Source: Chromatiaceae bacterium
GTDB taxonomy: Bacteria; Pseudomonadota; Gammaproteobacteria; Chromatiales; Chromatiaceae
Length of the DNA stretch: 64,000 nt
Reading direction: 5' to 3'
Assembly: GCA_024235415.1 (NCBI GenBank)
Contig: JACKML010000001.1
Location: 62,001 to 126,000, forward strand
The position numbers and the translations under genes are program-made. A model generated the notes under the pieces. That model was not told where the DNA came from. It searched no databases and was given only the letters and a program-made list of their open reading frames with translations. This document shows, one piece after another, positions 6,198 to 13,609 of this stretch (positions are counted from its first letter, which is position 1; each line of letters starts with the position of its first letter).

Positions 6198-6971
6198 TCA
6201 CGTGTCGTCGTTTTCGTCAGAGGAAGGAGCTGTGGTCGGTGTGGAGGGTGCGGAATGCAGTCCGAGATTCCTGGAGAATCCTGATGACAAATGACGTTGA
6301 ATCGGCGCCATCGGTGCACGACGTTTGCCACTCAATACATCATCGGGAACTACTCCCATGAACTGTACAGCCTGTGTATTTTTGTCGTTGTCTTTCTGGA
6401 TATCGGATCGCTCGATGCGCAGAAAGCGATAACCTTGGGGAATCATGAACAGACCGCGGATCTTGCGTGCGCCCAACTCTATGACGTGGTCGCGTGATGC
6501 ACGGTCCAGCACACCGATGTGGCCGGCGGTTAGCGCGGCACAAACCAGGGTATCGTATGTCGATACGAGGCGTGCAGCCTGATAAGCATAGGGGTTCGCG
6601 AACTGTAGAGGCATCCGGTAGGGTCGCTCAGACTCGGCGACCGCGACCTCTATCGAACCCATCTGTGTCAACCGCTCATCCAGATCCCGCTGGAGACGCA
6701 GGAATAGCGCCTCCCGCTCCTCAATGGCTTCATGTACTTTGATTAGCCACCAGTCTGCGTATGGATCACCATTGCGCGACGCCTGCCAGATCAGTCGCAG
6801 CCGCTCAGCGAAGAGCCCCAGGCCAATGATCGGCGATTGTCCTTTCGTGCCGTTTCGACCACGAATAAGCCGACGCGCCTGGTTCGTCTGCAGCGTCAGC
6901 CAGACCTGGCCACGCAGTGGACCCAGTTTGTCGGCATCGGCCGGTTTGGGGATCGGGTTTTCCGTGGTCAT
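6198..6971 (-). CDS. PFL_4669-family ICE protein
   Basis: A protein of about 257 residues that matches the PFL_4669 family, part of the PFGI-1/SPI-7-type ICE backbone; its molecular function is unknown. Diagnostic stretches are GPLRGQVWLTLQTNQARRLI near the start, PIIGLGLFAERLRLIW, DPYADWWLIKVHEAIE and FANPYAYQAARLVSTYDTLV. The frame continues upstream to 7037, but the ATG at 6971 (MTTENPIPK) suits the family start better; its ribosome binding site is weak. The C-terminal 60 residues are low-complexity, rich in Ser and Thr. Confidence 0.8.
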   Translation of the reverse strand: MTTENPIPKPADADKLGPLRGQVWLTLQTNQARRLIRGRNGTKGQSPIIGLGLFAERLRLIWQASRNGDPYADWWLIKVHEAIEEREALFLRLQRDLDERLTQMGSIEVAVAESERPYRMPLQFANPYAYQAARLVSTYDTLVCAALTAGHIGVLDRASRDHVIELGARKIRGLFMIPQGYRFLRIERSDIQKDNDKNTQAVQFMGVVPDDVLSGKRRAPMAPIQRHLSSGFSRNLGLHSAPSTPTTAPSSDENDDT

Positions 6972-7103
6972 AGGTTGTCGGGTTCCCCCCTCTGTCGATA
7001 GAGTTGCATGAGTTTGCGCGTATAAACGCATGCGCACTCGTTATGAACAAGGGAAAACCCCGTCGACAAATGGGAGGGTTCTGTAATGAGTTGGAATTTC
7101 GGC

Positions 7104-7126
7104 AGGTGATTCCACTGGAATCACCT
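7104..7126. repeat. 10-bp perfect hairpin between two ICE genes
   Basis: AGGTGATTCC (7104-7113), loop ACT, GGAATCACCT (7117-7126), just downstream of the STY4528-type gene. There is no T-run, so it may act as an mRNA processing or stability element rather than a terminator. Confidence 0.55.
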
Positions 7127-7136
7127 AGGGGAGACT

Positions 7137-8420
7137 TTATGTCTCGTTAGGTTCGGACGATGGCCCCTTATCTATTGGCATTCCCAACGCCTTCCGCATT
7201 TCATCCATCCGTACTTTTGCCAGCGCCATGCGCTTCTGGCGTTGCTCCTCAGTCTCCTTCGGTTCCGTGGCTGTGTCATGGCGTGCTACCTGTTGACGCT
7301 GAATCTCCCGCGCGTGCCGGGCATCCCGTACCTTGATGCCGAGATTGGGCACAAACTCGCCGGATTTCATCCGTTCACAGAGACGGAACAGGAAGCTGAT
7401 CTCGTCATAGACCGGTTTCATACCCTTTTGCTCGGCCTGGAACCGTCCCTCCAGCTCATCAAGAATCGGCTGGCGATCCGCTGGGGCGAGTTTGGAAAGA
7501 TAGCGGTTTGCGATGTCTCGCTGGTTTTCGCCCAGACGCCGCGGATATACCAGCGGTTCACCATGCTCACCGGCATGCATAAATTTCGACGCATCTTCAC
7601 CAGAAGTAGTAGTTGTTGTTTTTTTATTATTACTACTACTACAACCTGAGTTCGATTTATGTGCATTCGATTTTTGAACTCGGGTCTCAACCGAGTTCGA
7701 ATTTTGGTCACGGTGATCCCGCGCCTGACTGTTGCCCATAGAATCTTGACGAATCTGCTGGATAGCATCGCGGGTAAACGAGAAGAACCGGCGTAGTCCT
7801 TCGTTACCTGTGCTCACCGCTGACTGCAACCGCCGTTCGATTGGATGCTCCAGGGCGCATACGTCACGCCCGCCCCTGACATCCTCATCAATGGACGCCA
7901 ACACGCCCTTGGCCACGGTACGCACCCGGGCATGACCATGGCTCACGGCCTTGTTCAGAAAGGCCATGTAGTCGCCATCCAGGTGAATCACATCGGCCAG
8001 TGGCAGGGGCTCATCATGCAGTGCATAGACGTTACCGCGAAACCGTCCGCTCGCTTTACGCATACGTCCACAGAGGGTCAACCAGCGCGAGGCACGCAGG
8101 ATGGCAATCGCACGGGCTATCGTAGAACGCGATGAAACATTGGCCAGGCGGGAAATGGTCTCATAACTCGGAAAAGCGGCATTAGCCCCTGTCTCCCGAA
8201 CCGCCAACATGATGACCATCCACACCAGTTTGTCGACTGGCTCGAGTACCGGATCGCGGATTACCGCAGTGGGAAAAGACTGGTGCCGGTTTCCGAGGAA
8301 AAGGACCGTGTCGGCAGCACCGCCATCGCGTGATGCCTCCACACGAGCGATGGTGGCCTTGATCAGTTTATCGAGGGCGAGTGTTTCCGGACGAATGACG
8401 CCTGTCTGCTCATCCATCAT
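7137..8420 (-). CDS. STY4528-family ICE/pathogenicity-island replication protein
   Basis: A protein of about 427 residues. The N-terminal half has a winged-helix replication-initiator-like region (DKLVWMVIMLAV, then FPSYETISRLANVSSRSTIARAIAILRASRWL), agreeing with the STY4528 family. A low-complexity linker of Ser, Asn, Lys and Thr (near residue 265) is coded by a trinucleotide-rich tract that includes seven consecutive A, and the C-terminus is charged (RQRQ-rich helices). GTG 8423, ATG 8420 and ATG 8417 are all possible starts; all overlap the end of the DUF2857 gene, so the two are translationally coupled. Replication of the excised ICE is the likely role. Confidence 0.85.
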   Translation of the reverse strand: MMDEQTGVIRPETLALDKLIKATIARVEASRDGGAADTVLFLGNRHQSFPTAVIRDPVLEPVDKLVWMVIMLAVRETGANAAFPSYETISRLANVSSRSTIARAIAILRASRWLTLCGRMRKASGRFRGNVYALHDEPLPLADVIHLDGDYMAFLNKAVSHGHARVRTVAKGVLASIDEDVRGGRDVCALEHPIERRLQSAVSTGNEGLRRFFSFTRDAIQQIRQDSMGNSQARDHRDQNSNSVETRVQKSNAHKSNSGCSSSNNKKTTTTTSGEDASKFMHAGEHGEPLVYPRRLGENQRDIANRYLSKLAPADRQPILDELEGRFQAEQKGMKPVYDEISFLFRLCERMKSGEFVPNLGIKVRDARHAREIQRQQVARHDTATEPKETEEQRQKRMALAKVRMDEMRKALGMPIDKGPSSEPNET

Positions 8421-9015
8421 CACCTACCTGAGCGGCACCATCGTCATTCTGGCCGGTCAGGTTTCCGTACTGGGCCCATCGCTGGGTCAGGTTCCAGATG
8501 GCGCGCATCGGCACCCCGGTCTCCCGGTGGAGTTCCAGGTAATCCTTGGGCGCGAGTAATCCAGTTGTCTCCCCATCGACCCGGCTCGACCAGGCCTGCC
8601 AGAGTCGGTGGGAACTTTCCTCATCGGCTTCGGGGGGACGCCCGACCGAAGGGCTCACAGACAGAGTACGCCTTAGCCGACCGTAATCACGGGCATTCAA
8701 TCCGAACAGGATCAACAGCATCTCATGCGGCGCATCGGCTGCGATCAGCGACTGCAGGGTTTCTTCCGATTCGCGCTGCACCCGCAGGTGATCGATCATC
8801 GGCCAGTACACCTGCCGATTCAGGGCGATATCCAAACAGTGGGCACGAAGCGATTCAACACGGTACAGGTCCGAGACGTTCATCTCCCGCAGAGCCTCGA
8901 TCTCCCGTGGACCGAATTTCATGTTTTGCAGGGCCACGTGGTCACCTTCTGCCAGGCAGCGAATGGCATACATCAGTACAGCGGTGACCAGATCGGATTC
9001 CTTCGTGCTTTCCAT
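8410..9015 (-). CDS. DUF2857 domain ICE protein
   Basis: A 201-residue, largely helical protein. The block VTAVLMYAIRCLAEGDHVALQ near the start, the central MLLILFGLNARDYGRLRR and the end (PKDYLELHRETGVPMRAIW) agree with DUF2857, a family found between the ParB and STY4528-type genes in SPI-7/PFGI-1-like elements. Function is unknown; the C-terminal part looks like a small helix-turn-helix. Its end overlaps the next gene and it begins 5 nt after ParB ends, so it lies inside one operon. Confidence 0.8.
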   Translation of the reverse strand: MESTKESDLVTAVLMYAIRCLAEGDHVALQNMKFGPREIEALREMNVSDLYRVESLRAHCLDIALNRQVYWPMIDHLRVQRESEETLQSLIAADAPHEMLLILFGLNARDYGRLRRTLSVSPSVGRPPEADEESSHRLWQAWSSRVDGETTGLLAPKDYLELHRETGVPMRAIWNLTQRWAQYGNLTGQNDDGAAQVGDDG

Positions 9016-9020
9016 CGCCT

Positions 9021-10598
9021 CTACTCCCAGACCGATACACCGGTCTCCGCGGCGATACGGCGGATGCGTCGATAGGTATCCATCAAGGCCAGCAAATCAC
9101 GCCAGTCCCGATCATCGAGCGGCCGCCAGAGCCGATAGCCGGTGTGACCTGGATCCAGTGTCCAGATACTGCTGAATAACAGATCGGCGTCTTCAGTCTC
9201 GAGTGCACGGCGAAGGATGGACTCGTCTGGCAGGAGCGGCAACATGGCCTCGAGCGGTGCAAAGGTCATCTCCGCACAAGCCGCCAACTGCCACCACAGC
9301 ATGGTGAGCTGACTCAAACTATCCTCGTCGAGCTGATCCGCCAGGGTTGGATCTGGAACATCGCGTAATACGAATCCCAAGCCTTTGCCGGACACCGCTT
9401 CAACGAGGTCCGCCATACCGTTACGCTGGGCCAGTCGTGTCGCAAGCGTCCAGGCTCGGCCACGCAAAGACTTCAGATCGTTCGGGCTGGTATCGTTGGT
9501 GAGATTCGGTAGCTCGGTGTCAGGCTCAGAAGTCTCTTTGACATCGTCATCCAGAAGACCAGTATCCGGCGCACTACCGGGATTCGACTGATCCGGTAGT
9601 TCCGGTGGTAACTCATCAGTGGATGTTCGATCCGAACTGGATACACGCGAACCTCCATCATCCTGGTCAGCATCGAACGATTCGTCTGTAGGGCGCTCAA
9701 GTTCTGACGATTCCTCATTCGGATCCGGTTCCACTTCGGCCTCTGGAATCACCAGTTCCCTGCCGGCCATCTCGGCATCGAGCATCACGCGTACGGTATG
9801 AATGCTGACATCCAATGCAGCGGCAATTTCAGATTCCAATGCGCTGCGGAGTACATCTGTGTCCCAGTCGGGGCTATCGTACCGTTTGCATAGTGTCGTG
9901 AAGACCTCTTCGAAATCCTCTGCCGACTCGGAACACCGATCCTGCCAAATCTTGTGAGCGGCACGCTCCAATCTGCGAATGCGTTCGACATGCGGCCTGC
10001 CGAGCCCGCCTTCGAGTGCAATGGGGATGACGGGTAATAGACGATGGACGGTGTACACCATCTGGGAAATACGCGCCTGGGTGATGCGATATCCGGCACG
10101 GCGGAGTTCTGTTTCGAGACGCCTTTGAGAGATCACATCGATACTGAGTTCTTCGGCAAGCAATTTTTGCGCTTCGCAAACAGCGCGCGCCTTATCGATG
10201 AAGGTAAGACCTCCCCGCAGGTCGTTTTCCCGAAGATGCGCCAGCAGGACATCAGATTCGCAGCACCAGGCTTTGAGCAGGCAAGGTACTGCGGCAAAAC
10301 GTGGATCACCGGTCTCAGCGAATAACTCCTTCAGTATGATCAGCCGCGTATTACCACCGGCATGGACGATAAAGTCAGTCGCATCCGGGCGCTGCGTGAC
10401 CACCAAAGGTTGGTCCAGACCGGTATTGCGAATCGAGTCTCTAATCCGGTCATATTCGGGATTGCGGCCGTGACGCGGATTGTGCTCGTATGGCTGAATT
10501 CGGGAGATGTCGATCATCTGTGGCGCCGGGCTAGTGGTTGCTTCTGCCGGTTGTGAGATCGACAAATTCTCAGACGGTGTTGTGGGTTTGCCAGCCAT
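9021..10598 (-). CDS. ParB-family partition protein of an ICE (PFGI-1 class)
   Basis: A 525-residue protein. The N-terminal ParB/Srx nuclease-like domain (IDISRIQPYEHNPRHGRNPE, residues 28-47, then DQPLVVTQRP and VHAGGNTRLIILKEL) is followed by a helix-turn-helix region with ISQRRLETELRRAGYRIT, an acidic linker (about 285-365), and a family-specific C-terminal half. This layout fits the PFGI-1-class ICE ParB family. Its usual partner, a ParA/Soj ATPase, is not next to it; the upstream gene is a small HTH protein and the only segregation ATPase in view is ParM-like. The ATG at 10598 lies 3 nt after the stop codon of that upstream gene. Confidence 0.85.
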   Translation of the reverse strand: MAGKPTTPSENLSISQPAEATTSPAPQMIDISRIQPYEHNPRHGRNPEYDRIRDSIRNTGLDQPLVVTQRPDATDFIVHAGGNTRLIILKELFAETGDPRFAAVPCLLKAWCCESDVLLAHLRENDLRGGLTFIDKARAVCEAQKLLAEELSIDVISQRRLETELRRAGYRITQARISQMVYTVHRLLPVIPIALEGGLGRPHVERIRRLERAAHKIWQDRCSESAEDFEEVFTTLCKRYDSPDWDTDVLRSALESEIAAALDVSIHTVRVMLDAEMAGRELVIPEAEVEPDPNEESSELERPTDESFDADQDDGGSRVSSSDRTSTDELPPELPDQSNPGSAPDTGLLDDDVKETSEPDTELPNLTNDTSPNDLKSLRGRAWTLATRLAQRNGMADLVEAVSGKGLGFVLRDVPDPTLADQLDEDSLSQLTMLWWQLAACAEMTFAPLEAMLPLLPDESILRRALETEDADLLFSSIWTLDPGHTGYRLWRPLDDRDWRDLLALMDTYRRIRRIAAETGVSVWE

Positions 10599-10601
10599 TG
10601 G

Positions 10602-10856
10602 TCATTCCCATCCCTGCAGGCCGACGAATATCTCCGGGTAACGGACCAGGCTTTCCCGCGGCACCGGCTCAAGCCGCCCTCCTGATCGGTCCGCCACCCG
10701 CTGGCTGATCTGCTCAATTCGTGTCGCCATCTGGGGGCTCGCATGCCGGTGCTTACCAGCCAGCTGATACAAATAAGCAACTGAATCGTTGCAAACGGTA
10801 GCCAACTCTGCGCGTTCCCGCTTGGTGGCATATTTCAAAAATGTCCTTAGCTTCAT
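10602..10856 (-). CDS. Small helix-turn-helix (YdaS/Cro-like) protein
   Basis: An 84-residue protein beginning MKLRTFLKYATKRERAELA, with an HTH-like segment (ELATVCNDSVAYLYQLAG, then SPQMATRIEQIS) resembling YdaS/Cro-type phage regulators. The frame can start at 10877, 10868 or 10856; the last is preferred because the longer forms extend into the divergent control region, but none has a good ribosome binding site. It is divergent from the S24 repressor gene, the classic position of a Cro-like antirepressor, and its stop lies 3 nt from the parB start. The role is inference from size, fold and position. Confidence 0.6.
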   Translation of the reverse strand: MKLRTFLKYATKRERAELATVCNDSVAYLYQLAGKHRHASPQMATRIEQISQRVADRSGGRLEPVPRESLVRYPEIFVGLQGWE

Positions 10857-10867
10857 GGTGCGGGACA

Positions 10868-10930
10868 TTAGCACCATGCATATCTATCAGCAAGCTAACT
10901 CGCCAACTAAATGTTTATCTTTGTGCTAAA
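10868..10930. promoter_or_regulatory. Divergent control region with candidate repressor half-sites
   Basis: TTAGCAC at 10868-10874 and GTGCTAA at 10923-10929 are exact inverted copies, 48 bp apart, in the AT-rich gap between the HTH gene and the repressor gene. The same motif forms a near-perfect 15-bp palindrome upstream of alpA (11796-11810). They are candidate binding sites for the 10950-11639 repressor. Confidence 0.5.
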
Positions 10931-10949
10931 TTTCTGCTATATTGCCTGC

Positions 10950-11639
10950 ATGATGCGCATACCAGAAAAAATTCGGTTGAAGAATCTCGAGCTTCTGATT
11001 GCCGAAGCCGGCTCTGCTGCGAAACTGGCCGAACGCGTCGGCACCAACAGTTCCTATATCAGCCAGGTCCGGCGTCAGATGCGCACAAAGAAAGGCACTC
11101 CGCGAGGCATCGGTGACGATCTGGCGGAAAAGCTGGAACGCGGAATGGACAAACAGGAGGGGTGGATGGACACACCGCATAGGGACGAATGGGAAGACTC
11201 ACACATCGCCGGCACGGAGGTCAATGCGCACCTCGGACCGGATATCCGCAGCCTGTGCCCGGTGATCTCCTGGGTGCAGGCTGGCGAATGGATGGAAATC
11301 GCCGAAGGTTACCAGCCGCAATACGGTCAGGAGTTGCTACCGTGTCCCGTTAGTTGCAGCAACGATTCCTATGTCCTGCGCGTACGTGGCGTCAGCATGG
11401 AACCCAAGTTTCATGATGGCGATTTGATCTTCGTGGATCCTCATGCCGACGCGATCCATGGAAAATACGTGGTCGTGATGATTGAAGACACCGCTGAGGC
11501 CACCTTCAAACAACTTATCGTCGAGGAAGGCCGTCAGTACCTTAAGGCGCTGAATCCGGAGTGGCCAAACCGGATCATCGAGGTCAACCAGCATGCCCGG
11601 ATCTGTGGGGTTGTGGTGTTTAAGGGAGAGATGGTTTAA
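10950..11639 (+). CDS. LexA/CI-like repressor with S24 self-cleavage domain
   Basis: A 229-residue XRE-type regulator. The N-terminal helix-turn-helix is IAEAGSAAKLAERVGTNSSY (about residues 17-36); the C-terminal S24 domain has an Ala-Gly cleavage site in SWVQAGEW (near 110), the nucleophile serine in VRGVSMEPKFHDGD (near 150) and the general-base lysine in ATFKQL (near 185). Such repressors are inactivated by RecA-stimulated self-cleavage during the SOS response, which would induce ICE excision and transfer. The start MMRIPEK at 10950 is preferred over an upstream ATG at 10911 that codes a non-family hydrophobic stretch. It is divergent from the parB operon and upstream of alpA. Confidence 0.85.
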   Translation: MMRIPEKIRLKNLELLIAEAGSAAKLAERVGTNSSYISQVRRQMRTKKGTPRGIGDDLAEKLERGMDKQEGWMDTPHRDEWEDSHIAGTEVNAHLGPDIRSLCPVISWVQAGEWMEIAEGYQPQYGQELLPCPVSCSNDSYVLRVRGVSMEPKFHDGDLIFVDPHADAIHGKYVVVMIEDTAEATFKQLIVEEGRQYLKALNPEWPNRIIEVNQHARICGVVVFKGEMV

Positions 11640-11766
11640 GAACAATTTCCTGAAAAACCTGCATGGGGAAATTTGTTTGTCTGATAGATCATCGCTGCCA
11701 GGAAACATCAGCGTAACCCGGATAGAACCCCTCCTCAGCTCGTCTCGGTTAGCTTATTTATCCGCC

Positions 11767-11811
11767 TGCTAAACATTTTCTCTTTGCCCATTAAATTGGC
11801 ACCGTGCTAAA
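11767..11811 (+). promoter_or_regulatory. Candidate repressor operator upstream of alpA
   Basis: TTGGCAC-C-GTGCTAA (11796-11810) is a 15-bp palindrome with one mismatch, and a further TGCTAAA half-site lies at 11767-11773. The motif matches the half-sites flanking the repressor gene. It ends 65 bp before the alpA start, a suitable place for repression of alpA and, through it, excision. Confidence 0.5.
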
Positions 11812-11875
11812 GTTTTGGCATGGACATTATCATCACCCGAAATAGCACGTGGCTGCCAGTTAATGGGTTGAGCCA

Positions 11876-12118
11876 ATGAGCAACGGAGAACAAACCCTAC
11901 CGGGCAAGACCCTGATCAATCGAAAGACTCTGTTGGCGATGATCCCGCTGTCGGATCGCGCCATCTTCAATATGGAGAAGCGCGGTGAGTTCCCGCGTCG
12001 GATCGCGCTGACTAGCCGTAACGTCGCCTGGGACCTGGCGGAAGTTGAGGAATGGATCGAGTCGAGGAAACAATCTGGGGAGCAGGCTGAACGCCCCGGC
12101 ATTACTGTCGTTGCTTAG
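11876..12118 (+). CDS. AlpA-family regulator (excisionase-like)
   Basis: An 80-residue protein of the AlpA/MerR-like winged-helix type: INRKTLLAMIPLSDRAIFNM (residues 14-33), then FPRRIALTSRNVAWDLAEVEEWI. AlpA proteins act as activators of integrase genes or as directionality factors for P4-like islands. The ATG at 11876 has only a weak ribosome binding site. Its last 17 bp overlap the 3' end of the convergent integrase gene, so its transcription runs into the integrase antisense strand. Confidence 0.85.
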   Translation: MSNGEQTLPGKTLINRKTLLAMIPLSDRAIFNMEKRGEFPRRIALTSRNVAWDLAEVEEWIESRKQSGEQAERPGITVVA

Positions 12119-13301
12119 TCGTCCACTCGTCGATCATGTCAGCCCAGTCCTGCAACATCGCCGTACGCTGCTCACGGTACTCGGCCTTGTTATAGATAGC
12201 CCTCACTCCCCTCTGCTCATGAGCAAGGCACTTCTCGATCCAGTCAGTGTTGTAACCTGCCTCATGCAGTAGCGTACTAGCAGTTCGGCGTAGATCATGC
12301 GGACCAAATTTTCCAAGCTGCTCACCATCTTTCTGCGCAGCCTTATACGTCGACGATAGAACACGATTCAACGTTGCAGCGCTCATAGGCAAGTCAGAAT
12401 CATACCGAGACGGAAGCACGTAGTCGGATCCACCAGCAAAGGTTTTCAACGCGATGAAGATGTCGAGCGCCTGACGAGACAGGAACACCAGGTGCGGAGT
12501 TCTTCGTTTCATCCGTTCTTTCGGAATCGTCCAAAGCGCCTCGCTGAAATTGATCTCTGACCACGTCGCATTCGACAGCTCAGATTTCCTCACCATGGTC
12601 AGTAGCAGCAGCTTGATGGCAGCCCGGTATTGCGGTGATGTTCCTACCCGGTCCATATACCGATACATCAGGCCAATCTCTGCCGGTGTCAGCGCACGGT
12701 CGCGCGGCTCGAATCTGGCGATGGTGGTCGGTCGCACCATTTCCGCCGGATTCTCCACGTTCTGCCCGCGCTCGATGGCCCAACGATAGACCTGCAACAC
12801 CACTTCTCGGGCATGCACCGCCGTTGCTGGCGCTCCCCTTTCGACAATGGCATCGGTCAATGCGCGCAGATCCTCATGCGTGATTTCGGTCAGCTTTTGA
12901 CTTCCGAAACGCTTTTTCAATTCGCGGGTGTATACCGATTTGCGCATGTCGCGCGTTGACTCAGCCATCTGATAGCCACGCAGCCATTTTTCGGCCCATG
13001 CACCGAACGTCACAGCATTCTTCACACGCTTCTTGTCGCGTGCCTTTTCCCTGGCTGGTGATTTCCCGGCCGCGATCATCTTCTTTGCTTCGCTGAGTCG
13101 TTCTCGCGCTTCCGCAAGCGTAACGCCACGAACACCATACCGGCCTATCGTCAGCGTCTCCTGTCGACCGTTAATCGCGTAGTTGTATCTGAAGGAGATA
13201 CCTCCTGCTGGTGTCACCGCCACATAGAGCCCATCGCGGTCGTTCACTTTGTAGAGTTTGTCCTGCGGTTTCAAATTTCGCAGCTTGGTATCTGTCAGCA
13301 T
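12102..13301 (-). CDS. P4-type tyrosine integrase of the guaA-inserted ICE
   Basis: A 399-residue integrase. An N-terminal arm-binding DUF4102 domain (LTDTKLRNLKPQDKLYKVND, GLYVAVTPAG, IGRYGVRGVTLAEAR) is followed by a SAM-like core-binding domain (FGAWAEKWLRGYQ) and the catalytic domain: first Arg in MVRKSELSNATW, HDLRRTASTLLHEAG, then HEQRGVRAIYNKAEY with the tyrosine nucleophile. The start at 13301 (MLTDTK) matches the family better than the longer frame from 13334. The gene reads away from guaA, with repeat-rich attachment DNA between, as expected for an element inserted at the guaA 3' end. It appears intact. Confidence 0.93.
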   Translation of the reverse strand: MLTDTKLRNLKPQDKLYKVNDRDGLYVAVTPAGGISFRYNYAINGRQETLTIGRYGVRGVTLAEARERLSEAKKMIAAGKSPAREKARDKKRVKNAVTFGAWAEKWLRGYQMAESTRDMRKSVYTRELKKRFGSQKLTEITHEDLRALTDAIVERGAPATAVHAREVVLQVYRWAIERGQNVENPAEMVRPTTIARFEPRDRALTPAEIGLMYRYMDRVGTSPQYRAAIKLLLLTMVRKSELSNATWSEINFSEALWTIPKERMKRRTPHLVFLSRQALDIFIALKTFAGGSDYVLPSRYDSDLPMSAATLNRVLSSTYKAAQKDGEQLGKFGPHDLRRTASTLLHEAGYNTDWIEKCLAHEQRGVRAIYNKAEYREQRTAMLQDWADMIDEWTTKQRQ

Positions 13302-13609
13302 CACAAGTCCTCCCCCTAGGGGAAAAAATACCATGATCTTTCATGGCGGGTTTTTCTTATGTTTCTCGTTTTATATCAGTGACTTGTCGATTTTTAATAC
13401 CATGAATGTGCTGAACAACATGGCATGGTATTTTGTCGAATCCCTGATCTTGAGGGCGACAATACCACGATTTATACCATTGAAAAAGTTTGCTTGGCGG
13501 TGCCTGCCAGTGCCAGAAGGTGCCAGACAGAGATGAGAAATTATTAGTTAATACAATGAGTTATGTGCTGTTTGATGCCTGCAGGTGCCTGCCAGTGCCA
13601 GACGTGGAA
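13302..13609. other. ICE attachment region next to guaA
   Basis: The gap contains no gene. It holds several ATACCA-type repeats in both orientations (about 13327, 13396, 13428 inverted, 13460 and 13472), suitable as integrase arm-binding sites, and two identical 19-bp direct repeats near the guaA end. The crossover site is expected around the guaA stop codon (about 13604-13622), because the guaA coding sequence is complete and the element begins directly after it. The exact core cannot be fixed without the other junction. Confidence 0.65.
13499..13602. repeat. Pair of 19-bp direct repeats at the ICE-guaA junction
   Basis: GGTGCCTGCCAGTGCCAGA occurs at 13499-13517 and again, identical, at 13584-13602, with centres 85 bp apart. 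Partial copies (GGTGCCAGA at 13519, GATGCCTGCAG at 13574) lie between and beside them. They are candidate integrase or excisionase binding sites. Confidence 0.75.

Noticed and set aside
13499..13602. CRISPR-like direct repeats beside guaA
   Set aside because: Only two full copies with irregular spacing, no cas genes; better explained as integrase-binding sites.
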